Below, in pieces: positions 44,866 to 53,839 of a stretch of 64,000 nucleotides of DNA. How positions within the stretch are numbered: position 1 is the stretch's first letter; every line of letters begins with the position of its first letter. The notes under the pieces were generated by a model that was not told the origin of the DNA, made no database searches, and saw only the letters and a program-made list of their open reading frames with translations. A program made the translations under genes and the position numbers. Where the stretch lies: NCBI RefSeq assembly GCF_002939785.1, contig NZ_MDEC01000001.1, positions 124,001 to 188,000 on the forward strand, written 5' to 3'. The stretch is from Xanthomonas codiaei. Lineage in GTDB: Bacteria; Pseudomonadota; Gammaproteobacteria; Xanthomonadales; Xanthomonadaceae.

Positions 44866-47265
44866 TCAGAACCGGTAGGTCACCCGGCCATACCAGTAGC
44901 GGCCATTGAAGCCGAACGGCGACAGCGACGAGTACTGCAGGCCGCCGGCGCGATCGTCGTAGGCGGTGGTCAGCTGCGCCTTGGTCGGGTACTGGTTGGT
45001 GAGGTTGTCCGCGCCCACGGTGAAGGTGAAGGCGTTCCAGGTCTGGCTCGCGGCCAGATTCAGCAGCCAGCGTGCGTCGTAGGTCTGGTCCTGGCTGCCG
45101 TCGGCCGGGTCGCTGATGCGCTTGATCGCGCCGTAGCGGGTGGCATTGAAGTTCAGCGCGAATCCGCCGATCGACCAATCCGCGCCGGCCATGTACTTGG
45201 TGCGCGGCGTGGCATCGGTGAGCAGGCCCTGGCTGGCGCGGCCGAAGTTGGGGTTGGACAACTCCAGGATGCTGGTCTTGTTGTAGTTGGCGCTGGCGCT
45301 CAGGTTGAGCCTGCCGTAGCTGCCCAGGTCGGCCTGGTAGCTGTTGATCCAGTCCACGCCGCGGGTGCGGCTGGTGGCGCCGTTGACGAAGAACTGCACC
45401 GCCGCCACCTGGCCGATTGGCTGCGCTAGCTGCAGTTGGTCCGAATACAGGATCTGGTCCCAGATGCGGATCTGGTACACGTCCAGGCTTGAGGTGAAGT
45501 TGGCGGTGGGCTGCCACACGCCGCCCAGGCTGTAGTTGGTGGACTTTTCCGGGCTCAACGGACGCGCGCCCAAGGCGACGGCCACCGGATCGGAGGTGCG
45601 ATAGGTGCCAACCTGCACCAGCTCGCCGTCCTGGATCAGGGTCACCACCGAGGCATAGTTCTGCTGCGCCAGCGAGGGCGCGCGGAAGCCGTTGGAGAGG
45701 GTGGCGCGCAGCGCGAACGTGTCGGTGAAGGCATAGCGCGCCGACAGTTTGCCCGAGCGCGTGGAGCCGGCATCGCTGTAGTTCTCGAAGCGGCCGGCAA
45801 TGCCGCCGGAGAGCTTGTCGGTCAGATCCGCTTCCAGGTTCGCGTACACCGCATTGCTGTGGCGGCCGAATCGGCCGGCCACCGACGGCTCCAGACCGGA
45901 GAACACCTGTGCGCCGCCAGGGTAGGGCGCGCCGGTATCGGGGTTGATGGTGCTGGGGTCGAAAAAGTAAGAGTCCGGCGAGCCGGCGGTGATCTCGTAG
46001 CGGTCCTGGCGATGCTCCGCACCGAAGGCGACATTGACCGGGTAGGCCAGCCCCCAGTCGAAGGACTTGTTGATGTCCAGGTTGACCACACCCTGCTCGG
46101 TCTCGAAGCCGCCGGCGTTGAAGCGGGTCGGCGAGCTGCCGGTGGTCCAGTACAGATTGGTGTTGATGCTGTCGAGGATATTGAAGCTCATGTCGTTCTT
46201 GCCATAGGTGGCCGACACGTCCCAGTTCCATTCGCCCGCGGTGGTGCCTTTCAGCCCCAGCACCGCCGAGCGGTCGTTGACCGGGTTGTAGATCTGCGGC
46301 AGGAAGCCGTTCGGATATACCGCCTGCACGTTGCGGCTGGTGTTATCAAAGGCGCGGTAATAACCGTTGGAGGTGACCTCGCGCCGGCTCGCGCTGACAT
46401 GGCCGTAGAGCTCCACGTTCGGCGAGAAGTCGTAGCCGAAGGCAGCCAGCCCCTGGTAGAAGGTCGAATCCGGATCGCCGTGGCGCTGGTAGGGCACGCC
46501 GCTGGGATTGGCCGCACCGGCGATGGTGGTGGCGCGGTTGGTGTTCTCGCTGCGGTTAGTGTCCATGGTGTTCTGGTAGTTCCAGGACAGCCGCACCCAG
46601 CCTGGGGCCGCATCGCCACCGCTGCCGCCGAACGGCAGCCCGATCGAGCCGTCGATGCCGTTCTGCGCGCCATCGCCCTTGTCCATGAGCCCGCCGTTGA
46701 TCGACACGCTGTTGCTGCCCGCATCGGCGCCGTGCTTGAGCACGATGTTGACCACGCCGGCGATGGCATCGGAGCCGTACTGCGCCGAGGCGCCGTCGCG
46801 CAGCACTTCGATGCGCGCAATCGCCGACATCGGCAGCGAGTTCAGATCCGCCGGCGCCGAGCCGCGGCCCACGTAGGGGTTGTAGTTGATCAACGAAGAG
46901 GTGTGATAGCGCTTGCCGTCCACCAGCACCAGTACCGCATCCGGCGACAGGCCGCGCAAGGTGGCCGGGCGCGCGGCATCGTTGCCGTCGGAAATCGCCG
47001 GGCGCGGGAAGTTCAGCGACGGCAGCAGCTTGCCCAGCGCGGTGGCGATGTCGGTGGCGCCGGTGGCTTGCAGCGATTGCTCGGTGATGATGTCGATCGG
47101 CGATTCGGATTCGGCCACGGTGCGGTCGCTGACGCGCGTACCGGTGACGATCAGGGTGTCCAGGGTCTTCTGCGGCTGGGTCGATTGCGACTGCGCACTG
47201 GCAGCGAAGGAGCAGACGGTCAGTGCGACTGAAATCGCCAGCGAGAGTGCGTTGGAGGTGTGCAT
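44866..47265 (-). CDS. TonB-dependent receptor (tandem paralogue 1)
   Basis: A 799-residue outer-membrane receptor. The signal peptide ends TVCSFAASAQ. The plug starts TLDTLIVTGTRVSDRTVAES and contains LRGLSPDAVLVLVDGKRYHT and LRDGASAQYGSDAIAGVVNIVLK. The barrel ends YWYGRVTYRF. It belongs to the same subfamily as the receptors at 47598-49985 and 51277-53658: all share the V-x-DRTVAES-SPIDII plug start and RYHTSSLIN-like region. The ATG at 47265 is preferred over an in-frame TTG three codons earlier. Ligand unknown; no transporter or enzyme genes adjoin it. Confidence 0.88.
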   Translation of the reverse strand: MHTSNALSLAISVALTVCSFAASAQSQSTQPQKTLDTLIVTGTRVSDRTVAESESPIDIITEQSLQATGATDIATALGKLLPSLNFPRPAISDGNDAARPATLRGLSPDAVLVLVDGKRYHTSSLINYNPYVGRGSAPADLNSLPMSAIARIEVLRDGASAQYGSDAIAGVVNIVLKHGADAGSNSVSINGGLMDKGDGAQNGIDGSIGLPFGGSGGDAAPGWVRLSWNYQNTMDTNRSENTNRATTIAGAANPSGVPYQRHGDPDSTFYQGLAAFGYDFSPNVELYGHVSASRREVTSNGYYRAFDNTSRNVQAVYPNGFLPQIYNPVNDRSAVLGLKGTTAGEWNWDVSATYGKNDMSFNILDSINTNLYWTTGSSPTRFNAGGFETEQGVVNLDINKSFDWGLAYPVNVAFGAEHRQDRYEITAGSPDSYFFDPSTINPDTGAPYPGGAQVFSGLEPSVAGRFGRHSNAVYANLEADLTDKLSGGIAGRFENYSDAGSTRSGKLSARYAFTDTFALRATLSNGFRAPSLAQQNYASVVTLIQDGELVQVGTYRTSDPVAVALGARPLSPEKSTNYSLGGVWQPTANFTSSLDVYQIRIWDQILYSDQLQLAQPIGQVAAVQFFVNGATSRTRGVDWINSYQADLGSYGRLNLSASANYNKTSILELSNPNFGRASQGLLTDATPRTKYMAGADWSIGGFALNFNATRYGAIKRISDPADGSQDQTYDARWLLNLAASQTWNAFTFTVGADNLTNQYPTKAQLTTAYDDRAGGLQYSSLSPFGFNGRYWYGRVTYRF

Positions 47266-47566
47266 GGGAATCAAGGCTCAAAGGGGACGATGGACGCAGC
47301 GACGAGGCACGGTGAATGCCGGGGGAATGCAACTGCGTAGGGGTAATCGGTCATGCCTGCGCACCGATGCTTCCGGGGTGCGGAAGCGGCGTGCGCGAAG
47401 ATGACAGCAATCGGCAAGGCGCGGTGTGGCGCCTTGCGCAGTTTGCTGAGCGCATCCTTGCCGGGAACGGTGCAAGCGCGCCTCGGTCCGGCATGACGCA
47501 CGGGTGTGCGATCCGCCAGGAACGTGACCTCGCCAGGGCGTACTGAAGCGTTGCGGCAACACACAG

Positions 47567-47590
47567 GCGCCGGTCGTTACCGACCGGCGC
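47567..47590 (-). terminator. Hairpin downstream of the second tandem receptor gene
   Basis: A perfect 10-bp stem GCGCCGGTCG/CGACCGGCGC with a TTAC loop, seven bases beyond the stop codon of the 47598-49985 gene on the minus strand. The bases after it (CTGTGTGTTG) are only partly T-rich. Position and symmetry argue for a terminator. Confidence 0.6.
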
Positions 47591-47597
47591 ATGCGAT

Positions 47598-49985
47598 CTA
47601 CCACTTGTAGTTCACGTTGGCATACACCAGCGCGCCATTGAATCCGAACGGCGAGGCGCTGCTGTAAGGCAGGTAGTTGCGCGTGCCCAGGCCGGCCTGC
47701 TGGCGATCCGGATATTCGTTGAGCACGTTGTCGCCGCCGACGGTGAAGTTCCACGCGCCCAGCTTGTAGGACGCGGCCAGATCCAGCGTCCACTTGGCCG
47801 CGTAGGTCTGGTCGCTGCCGGCATTGGTGCCGAAGGTGGTGAACTCGCCCCAGCGCGTGGCGGTGCCGGTAAACGACCAGTTACCCGGTGACCAGGTTCC
47901 GCCCAGGAAGAACTTGTCGCGTGGCGTGCCTTCAGTGATACGGCCCAGTTCTGCACGGCCGATGCGCACTGCACCCGGGTCGATGGCTTCCAGTGCAGCC
48001 GGGTTGGCGGCGATGCGCTCGACTTCGGTCTTGTTGTAGTTGTAGCCGGTGGTCAGCTCCGCGCTGCCGCCGTCCAGGGCCCAGCGATAGGTGCCGACCG
48101 CATCCACGCCCTGGGTCTTGGTGTCTACCGCGTTGGTGAAATAGCGCCCACCACCGATACCCGGGAAGCCGTTGGCCTGCAGATAATTGCGCGCCGCGGT
48201 GGACGTGAGATTCTCCGACAGCACGATGCGGTCATCGATATCGATACGGTAGGCGTCGACGGTGATATACAGGTTGTCCACCGGCTGCAGCACCACGCCC
48301 AGGCCGTAGTTCTTGGACTCTTCGGCCTTGAGCGGTTCGGCGCCGAGCGCAACGGCCGCCGGGTTGTCGGTGCGGAAGGTGCCGATCTCGAACGGAATCG
48401 CGGTCACCGTGCCGTTGGGCTGCGCCACGTTGAGGAACTGGGTGGCGATCGACTGGAAGTTCTGCTGCTGCAGCGATGGCGCACGGAAGCCGGTGGAAGC
48501 GGTGGCTCGCAGCGCCACCTTGTCGGTGAAGGCATAGCGCAGCGACAGCTTGCCGGTGGCGGTGTCGCCGAAGTCGCTGTACTTCTCGTAGCGCCCGGCC
48601 AGGCCGGCCGACAGCTTCTCGGTCAGGTCCGCTTCCAGGTCCACGTACGCCGAGTGGCTGTTGCGGTTGTAGTACCCGGCATCGGAGAGCTTGAAGCCGG
48701 GAAACACCTGCGCGCCCGGGATCAGCGTACCGGCTGCCGAGGGAATGCCGCCGTTGGCCGAAGACGCGGCATCGCCCGGCGACTGGTTGAATTTCTCCCC
48801 GCGCCATTCCGCGCCGAAGGCCAGCGTGACCGGGTAGGCCAAGCCCCAATCGAGCGTCTTGGTGAAGTCGGCATTGAGCACGTTCTGCGTCACTTCCAGC
48901 GTACCGGCATGGAAGTCGGTGGGGCTGGCCAGCCCCAGGCTGTTGTTCAAGCTGTTGCGCACATCGAAGGTGAGATTGTTCTGGCCGTAGTTGTAGCTCA
49001 GATCGATGTTCAAGCCGCCTTCGGTGGAGGTCTTCAGGCCGCCCACCCACGACACGTCCTTGCTGACGTTGTAGATCTGCGGCAGGAAGCCGTCGGGATA
49101 GATTTCCGGGCGGTTGCGGTTGTCGCCGGCGAAACGGAAATAGCCGTTGGACAGCACTTCGCGCCGGCTGACCATGCCGAACGAGTAGAAGGTGAGGTAA
49201 TCGGTGGGGCTGTATTCGCCGTTGAACGAGATGGCGCCCTGGTCTATCTCCGGATCGCCATAGCGCTGCTCCACGCGGCCCTGAAACGGCAGCGCGCGAT
49301 TGGTCTGGTCCGAATGCCCGGCCTGCGCGGCCAGGTGCACCTTGCCGGTGCCGGCGAAGCTGAAGCCGGCATCGCCGGACAGCTGGTACTGCTCGCCGTC
49401 GCCGGCGCTGTACTTGCCGTAACGGCCATTGACGTTGCCGCCTTCGCCGCTGCCCTTGAGCACCACGTTGATCACGCCGGCGATCGCGTCCGAGCCGTAT
49501 TGTGCCGACGCGCCATCGCGCAGCACTTCGATGCGCTCCACCGCGGCGATCGGGATGGTGTTGAGATCGGCCGGCGAGGAACCGCGGCCCTGGGTGTCGT
49601 TGAGATTGATCAGCGCGGTGCTGTGATAACGCTTGCCGTTGACCAGCACCAGCACCTGGTCGGGCGACAGGCCGCGTAGCTGCGCAGGGCGTACCGCGTC
49701 CGAGCCGTCGGAGATGGCGGGTCGGGGGAAATTGAGCGAGGGGATCGCGCGTGACAGCGCGGTGGCCAACTCGGTGGTGCCTGTCGATTCCAGTGCCTGT
49801 GGCGAGATGATGTCGATCGGCGATGCCGATTCGGCCACGGTGCGGTCCGCCACGCGGGTGCCGGTGACGATCAGCGTATCGAGGGTTTTCTGGGCAGGAG
49901 CCTGCGACTGCGCAACTGCGGTTGAAGCGGAAAACGACAAGGCGACAACAACAGCGACTGCGAGTGGACTGGACTTGCAATTCAT
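47598..49985 (-). CDS. TonB-dependent receptor (tandem paralogue 2)
   Basis: A 795-residue receptor with signal peptide ending FSASTAVAQ. The plug starts TLDTLIVTGTRVADRTVAES and contains LRGLSPDQVLVLVNGKRYHS. The barrel ends ALVYANVNYKW. The frame is open to 50126, but MNCKSSPLAVAVVVALSF is the signal peptide. It is closely similar to the receptors on either side and carries its own promoter region with an inverted repeat and its own terminator-like hairpin, so the paralogues are probably separate transcription units. Ligand unknown. Confidence 0.88.
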   Translation of the reverse strand: MNCKSSPLAVAVVVALSFSASTAVAQSQAPAQKTLDTLIVTGTRVADRTVAESASPIDIISPQALESTGTTELATALSRAIPSLNFPRPAISDGSDAVRPAQLRGLSPDQVLVLVNGKRYHSTALINLNDTQGRGSSPADLNTIPIAAVERIEVLRDGASAQYGSDAIAGVINVVLKGSGEGGNVNGRYGKYSAGDGEQYQLSGDAGFSFAGTGKVHLAAQAGHSDQTNRALPFQGRVEQRYGDPEIDQGAISFNGEYSPTDYLTFYSFGMVSRREVLSNGYFRFAGDNRNRPEIYPDGFLPQIYNVSKDVSWVGGLKTSTEGGLNIDLSYNYGQNNLTFDVRNSLNNSLGLASPTDFHAGTLEVTQNVLNADFTKTLDWGLAYPVTLAFGAEWRGEKFNQSPGDAASSANGGIPSAAGTLIPGAQVFPGFKLSDAGYYNRNSHSAYVDLEADLTEKLSAGLAGRYEKYSDFGDTATGKLSLRYAFTDKVALRATASTGFRAPSLQQQNFQSIATQFLNVAQPNGTVTAIPFEIGTFRTDNPAAVALGAEPLKAEESKNYGLGVVLQPVDNLYITVDAYRIDIDDRIVLSENLTSTAARNYLQANGFPGIGGGRYFTNAVDTKTQGVDAVGTYRWALDGGSAELTTGYNYNKTEVERIAANPAALEAIDPGAVRIGRAELGRITEGTPRDKFFLGGTWSPGNWSFTGTATRWGEFTTFGTNAGSDQTYAAKWTLDLAASYKLGAWNFTVGGDNVLNEYPDRQQAGLGTRNYLPYSSASPFGFNGALVYANVNYKW

Positions 49986-50086
49986 GCGGTGACAACTCCG
50001 AGTGGGGAACGGATGCAGCGCAGTGGGCCCCCTCCCAGGCCGCGTCCGTGGCGGCAGCTGCGGTGCGTTCTCAACCATTAACCACG

Positions 50087-50114
50087 CGTAACCGCATGTC
50101 AAATTTTGGTTACG
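50087..50114. promoter_or_regulatory. Inverted repeat over the promoter of the second tandem receptor
   Basis: CGTAACC (50087-50093) and GGTTACG (50108-50114) form a perfect 7-bp inverted repeat spaced by 14 bases. A minus-strand TTGACA (50097-50102) lies between the arms. This looks like an operator overlapping the minus-35 region, about 100 bases upstream of the receptor's start codon. The regulator is unknown. Confidence 0.45.
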
Positions 50115-50260
50115 TTGCGCATGCAACTGTCATCGAACATATGCTGATGCCAACGTTGTCATCGTGCACCAAAGTGAGGCGTCGGTTGCATATCCCCAAC
50201 TGGAGCAACGCATTGCGTCGCCCCATTTTGGATCTCGATACCAGTTATGAAAGTTGTGCA

Positions 50261-50686
50261 TCAAAACGTGATCTGCACCGCATCGGCGCTGCGTTGCGCA
50301 GGGCCATGAAAGACCGCCTCGATATTGTTGCCATCCGGATCGAGCACAAAGGCGGCGTAGTAGCTGGGGTGATACGGGCGCAGGCCCGGTGCGCCGTTGT
50401 CGCGACCGCCGTGCGCCAGGGCGACTCGATGGAAGGCATGTACCATGGCGACGTCGCGGGCCTGGAAGGCCAGGTGATGGCGGCCGGTCAGCACGCCCTG
50501 CGCCACGGTGTCGCGGTCGGATACGAACAGTTCGTCGGCCCAGAAGAATCCTTCGCCTTCGCCGCCGATCGGCACGCCTAGCACGCCGAGCACGGCGTGA
50601 TAGAAGCGCCGGCTTGCAGCCAGGTCCTGCACCACCAGGTGCAAGTGATCGATCAGGCGGCCACGGCTCAACTGCGATGCTTCCAT
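50261..50686 (-). CDS. VOC-family (glyoxalase/bleomycin-resistance/dioxygenase fold) protein
   Basis: A 141-residue protein with the paired beta-alpha-beta-beta-beta modules of the VOC superfamily: IDHLHLVVQDLAASRRFYHAVLGVLG at the start and YYAAFVLDPDGNNIEAVFHG at the end. The metal ligands H (first strand), H (TGRHHLAF) and E (NIEAVFH) are in place. The substrate cannot be predicted. ATG 50686 is preferred because GGAG lies seven bases before it; 50692 is too close. It sits between two receptor genes, each with its own upstream region. Confidence 0.87.
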   Translation of the reverse strand: MEASQLSRGRLIDHLHLVVQDLAASRRFYHAVLGVLGVPIGGEGEGFFWADELFVSDRDTVAQGVLTGRHHLAFQARDVAMVHAFHRVALAHGGRDNGAPGLRPYHPSYYAAFVLDPDGNNIEAVFHGPAQRSADAVQITF

Positions 50687-51276
50687 CTGCATGCTCCGGC
50701 AATCATGAGGAGTCCGCGTGATAGCACGGAGCCGGCGCAGGTATCGTCACGGGCATCGGCGTGGTCCGTAGGCTGCGGCTCGGCTGCGCGTTGCAGGGTG
50801 CAGCGTGGCCTGGCGAGCCCATCATGGCGCCGGCCGCAAGTCGTACCTGCAGCGCCTGGTTGCCACCTGCCAAGCAGACGGTGCGTATGCAGGACGGTCG
50901 TGATCGCCCGCACGCATGGCAGGCGCGCGACACAACGCGAACGCCCCGGGCAAGCCGGGGCGTTTGGCGGAACCAGATTGCTGGCGATGCAAGACGCACG
51001 CATCGGCTGAACTCCAATGCGCGATCGTCAGGACGGGCGCGGTCGCTATGCAGGGTTTGCAGGCATTGACCGTGCGCGGCCGCTGCGATGCGCCAGCCAG
51101 GCACCGAGGAACGACCACCTTGGCTCCGGACGCGCTTCATGCCCGCGCCCGGCTCGAAGCCGCACCCACACCTCACGCATTCGACCGCAGCTGGCCCAAA
51201 TCGAGGTCGGCACCACCGCCACCGACCTCACGACTGCCCCAACTGGCTGCGCAGCGCCTCTGCAGGGACGCAGCGC
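50687..51276. other. Intergenic region between the VOC gene and the third tandem receptor
   Basis: About 590 bases with no supported protein gene. The only structured element seen is the hairpin at 50940-50964. Confidence 0.5.
50940..50965 (+). terminator. Orphan terminator-like hairpin
   Basis: Stem AACGCCCCGG/CCGGGGCGTT (10 bp) with loop GCAAG, followed by one further T on the plus strand. It is not just downstream of any annotated gene: the receptor to the right ends 310 bases away on the minus strand. It could terminate that receptor's long 3' region or an unannotated small RNA. Confidence 0.4.
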
Positions 51277-53658
51277 TTACCAGCGGTAGTTGATACGCCC
51301 GTACACGTACGCACCGTTGAAGCCGAACGGCGACAAGTTGCTGTACGGGAACTGCCCGCTGGTGGAGTTGGCGAAGTTGTTTTCGTCCGGATATTCGTCC
51401 AGCAGGTTGTCCGCGCCCAGGGTCAGCGTCCAGCGGTCCACCTTGTAGCTGGCCGACGCATCCACCACCCACTTGGCGCCAAAGGTCTGGTCGTTGATCG
51501 CCGCCGCCGGGCGCGTGCTGTACTTGCCGTAGCGGGTGGCACCCAGCGCCAGCGTCCAGTGCTCGGAATTCCAGCTGCCATTGAGCAGGAACTTGTCGCG
51601 CGGGAAGCCTTCTTCGATGCGGCCGCGCTCGGTGCGGTCGATACGCTCCAGGCTCAAGCCGTTGGCCGATAGCGCCGCCGGGTTGGCGGCCACGCGGCGC
51701 ACCTCGGTTTCCGAGTAGTTGTAGCCGGCGGTCAGGTCCACAGTGCTGGCGGCCAGCTGCCAGCGGTAGCTGCCCACCACGTCCACGCCGCGCGTGCGCG
51801 TGTCCACCGCGTTGGTGAAGTAGCGCCCGCCGTTGATGCCGAAGATGCCCTGCGATTCCAGCAGCGTGCGCACGCCTGTGCCGGTGAGGTTGGACGACAG
51901 CACGATGCGGTCGTCCACATCGATCTGGTACGCATCCACGGTGAGGTAGAGCGCATCGGTGGGCTGCAGCACCAGCCCCAGGCTGTAGGACAGCGAGGTC
52001 TCCGCATCCAGCGGTTCGGCGCCGAAGGCGCGTGCCACCGCGCTGTCGGCCGGGAAGGTGCGGATCTCGAACGGGTTCGGGTTGCCGGCCAGGAAGGTGG
52101 TGCTGGTGGACTGGAAATACTGCTGCGCCAGCGACGGCGCGCGGAAGCCCGAGGCCACCGTGCCGCGCAGTGCGATCCTGTCGGTGAACGCATAGCGCGC
52201 CGACGCCTTGCCCGAGGCCTGGCTGCCGAAATCGCTGTAGTCCTCATAGCGTCCGGCAAGCCCGGCGGAGAACTTGTCGGTGAAGTCGGCTTCGATGTCG
52301 GCGTACACCGCGTAGCTGTCGCGCGAATACTGCCCGGACACGCTGGGCGCGAATCCGCCAAAGCCCTGTGCGCCGCCGGCCAGCGTGCCGGCCTGGAAGT
52401 AGGAGCCCACTTCGCCCGGCGACTGGTTCCACTTCTCGTTGCGGTACTCGGCACCGAAGGCCACGGTCACCGGGTACGCCAGGCCCCAGTCGAAACCGCG
52501 CTTGACGTCCAGGTTGACGATGTTCTGCGTGGTCTCCAGCGCGCCATCGTAGAACGACATGGGCGAGGTCGGCCCCAGGCTCACGTTGAGCGTGTTGCGG
52601 GTGTGGAAATCGATACGGTTGTAGCCGTAGTTGTAGCTGGCATCCCAGTCCCAACCGCCGGCGGTGGAGCCGCGCACGCCGGCCACCAGCGAGCGGTCCT
52701 TGGCGTAGCTCTGGATCTCCGGCAGGAAGCCCTGCGGGTAGATCGAGCGGATGTTCTGGCTGCTGCCCGGCGCGCGGAAGAACGCGAACGAGGTGATGTC
52801 GCGGTTGCTGGCGGTGGCGAAGGCGTAGCCGGTGATGCTGTCGCTGAACTGGTATTCGGTATTGAGCGAGGCGGCCTGCGCATTGACGTCCGGGTCGCCG
52901 ATCTTGAATGCCTTCTGGCCCACGGCCGGCTGCGAGACGCTGGGCGCGCCGGCATAGCCGCGTGCGCGGTCGGTGGGATCCTGCTGGTTGAGCTGGGTGG
53001 CCACGTGCAGCCAGCCGCGGTCGCCGCCATAGGACACGCCGGTATCGCCGGACAGCTCGTAGTTGCTGCCGTCGCCGGCCGAGTACTGGCCGAAGCCGGC
53101 CTGCAGGCTGCCGCCCTGTTCCGCGCCCTTGAGCACGATGTTGACCACGCCGGCGATGGCATCGGAGCCGTATTGCGCCGAGGCGCCGTCGCGCAGCACT
53201 TCCACACGTGCGATCGCCGCCACCGGAATGGTGTTCAGATCCACCGCCGCGGCGCCGCGGCCGATGGTGCCGTTGAGGTTGAGCAGCGAGGAGGTGTGGC
53301 GGCGCTTGCCGTTGACCAGCACCAGCACCTGGTCCGGCGACAGGCCGCGCAGCTGCGCGGGGCGGATCGCGCTGGTGCCGTCGCTCAGCGCCGGGCGCGG
53401 GAAGTTCAGCGAGGGCAGGGCGCGCGCCAGCGCGGTGGCCAGTTCCGGGGTGCCGGTGGCCTGCAGCGATTCGGCGCTGATGATGTCGATCGGCGACTGC
53501 GATTCGGCCACGGTACGGTCGGAGACGCGGGTGCCGGTGACGATCACCGTGTCCAGGGTGTTGGCGGCGGTGGCCGGCGCGGCGGTCTGGGCCAGGGCGG
53601 GAGAGGCAAGCAGTGCAGCGACCACGGCGGTCGCAAGGCAGGACAGGGGGATGTTCAT
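51277..53658 (-). CDS. TonB-dependent receptor (tandem paralogue 3)
   Basis: A 793-residue receptor. The signal peptide is MNIPLSCLATAVVAALLASPALAQ. The plug starts TLDTVIVTGTRVSDRTVAES and contains LRGLSPDQVLVLVNGKRRHT. The barrel ends YVYGRINYRW. GGAG five bases before ATG 53658 supports the start. The most similar gene by eye is the receptor at 47598-49985. Three members of one receptor subfamily within 9 kb indicate local duplication followed by divergence in the barrel, presumably for different ligands. Confidence 0.88.
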   Translation of the reverse strand: MNIPLSCLATAVVAALLASPALAQTAAPATAANTLDTVIVTGTRVSDRTVAESQSPIDIISAESLQATGTPELATALARALPSLNFPRPALSDGTSAIRPAQLRGLSPDQVLVLVNGKRRHTSSLLNLNGTIGRGAAAVDLNTIPVAAIARVEVLRDGASAQYGSDAIAGVVNIVLKGAEQGGSLQAGFGQYSAGDGSNYELSGDTGVSYGGDRGWLHVATQLNQQDPTDRARGYAGAPSVSQPAVGQKAFKIGDPDVNAQAASLNTEYQFSDSITGYAFATASNRDITSFAFFRAPGSSQNIRSIYPQGFLPEIQSYAKDRSLVAGVRGSTAGGWDWDASYNYGYNRIDFHTRNTLNVSLGPTSPMSFYDGALETTQNIVNLDVKRGFDWGLAYPVTVAFGAEYRNEKWNQSPGEVGSYFQAGTLAGGAQGFGGFAPSVSGQYSRDSYAVYADIEADFTDKFSAGLAGRYEDYSDFGSQASGKASARYAFTDRIALRGTVASGFRAPSLAQQYFQSTSTTFLAGNPNPFEIRTFPADSAVARAFGAEPLDAETSLSYSLGLVLQPTDALYLTVDAYQIDVDDRIVLSSNLTGTGVRTLLESQGIFGINGGRYFTNAVDTRTRGVDVVGSYRWQLAASTVDLTAGYNYSETEVRRVAANPAALSANGLSLERIDRTERGRIEEGFPRDKFLLNGSWNSEHWTLALGATRYGKYSTRPAAAINDQTFGAKWVVDASASYKVDRWTLTLGADNLLDEYPDENNFANSTSGQFPYSNLSPFGFNGAYVYGRINYRW

Positions 53659-53839
53659 GACAACTCCGAAAACGGCAGCCCGAGCGGGGCCAACTAGACT
53701 GGGCGGGTGGCGATCACGGCCGTGCGAAGCGGGCGCGTCGCCGAACCTGAAGGCGCTAATTATTCGTTAACGCTAGAATGGCGTCGCAGGAATGCTGCTC
53801 ATCTGCTCATTCCTTTTCGTTCTATCGGACTGTCCATCA

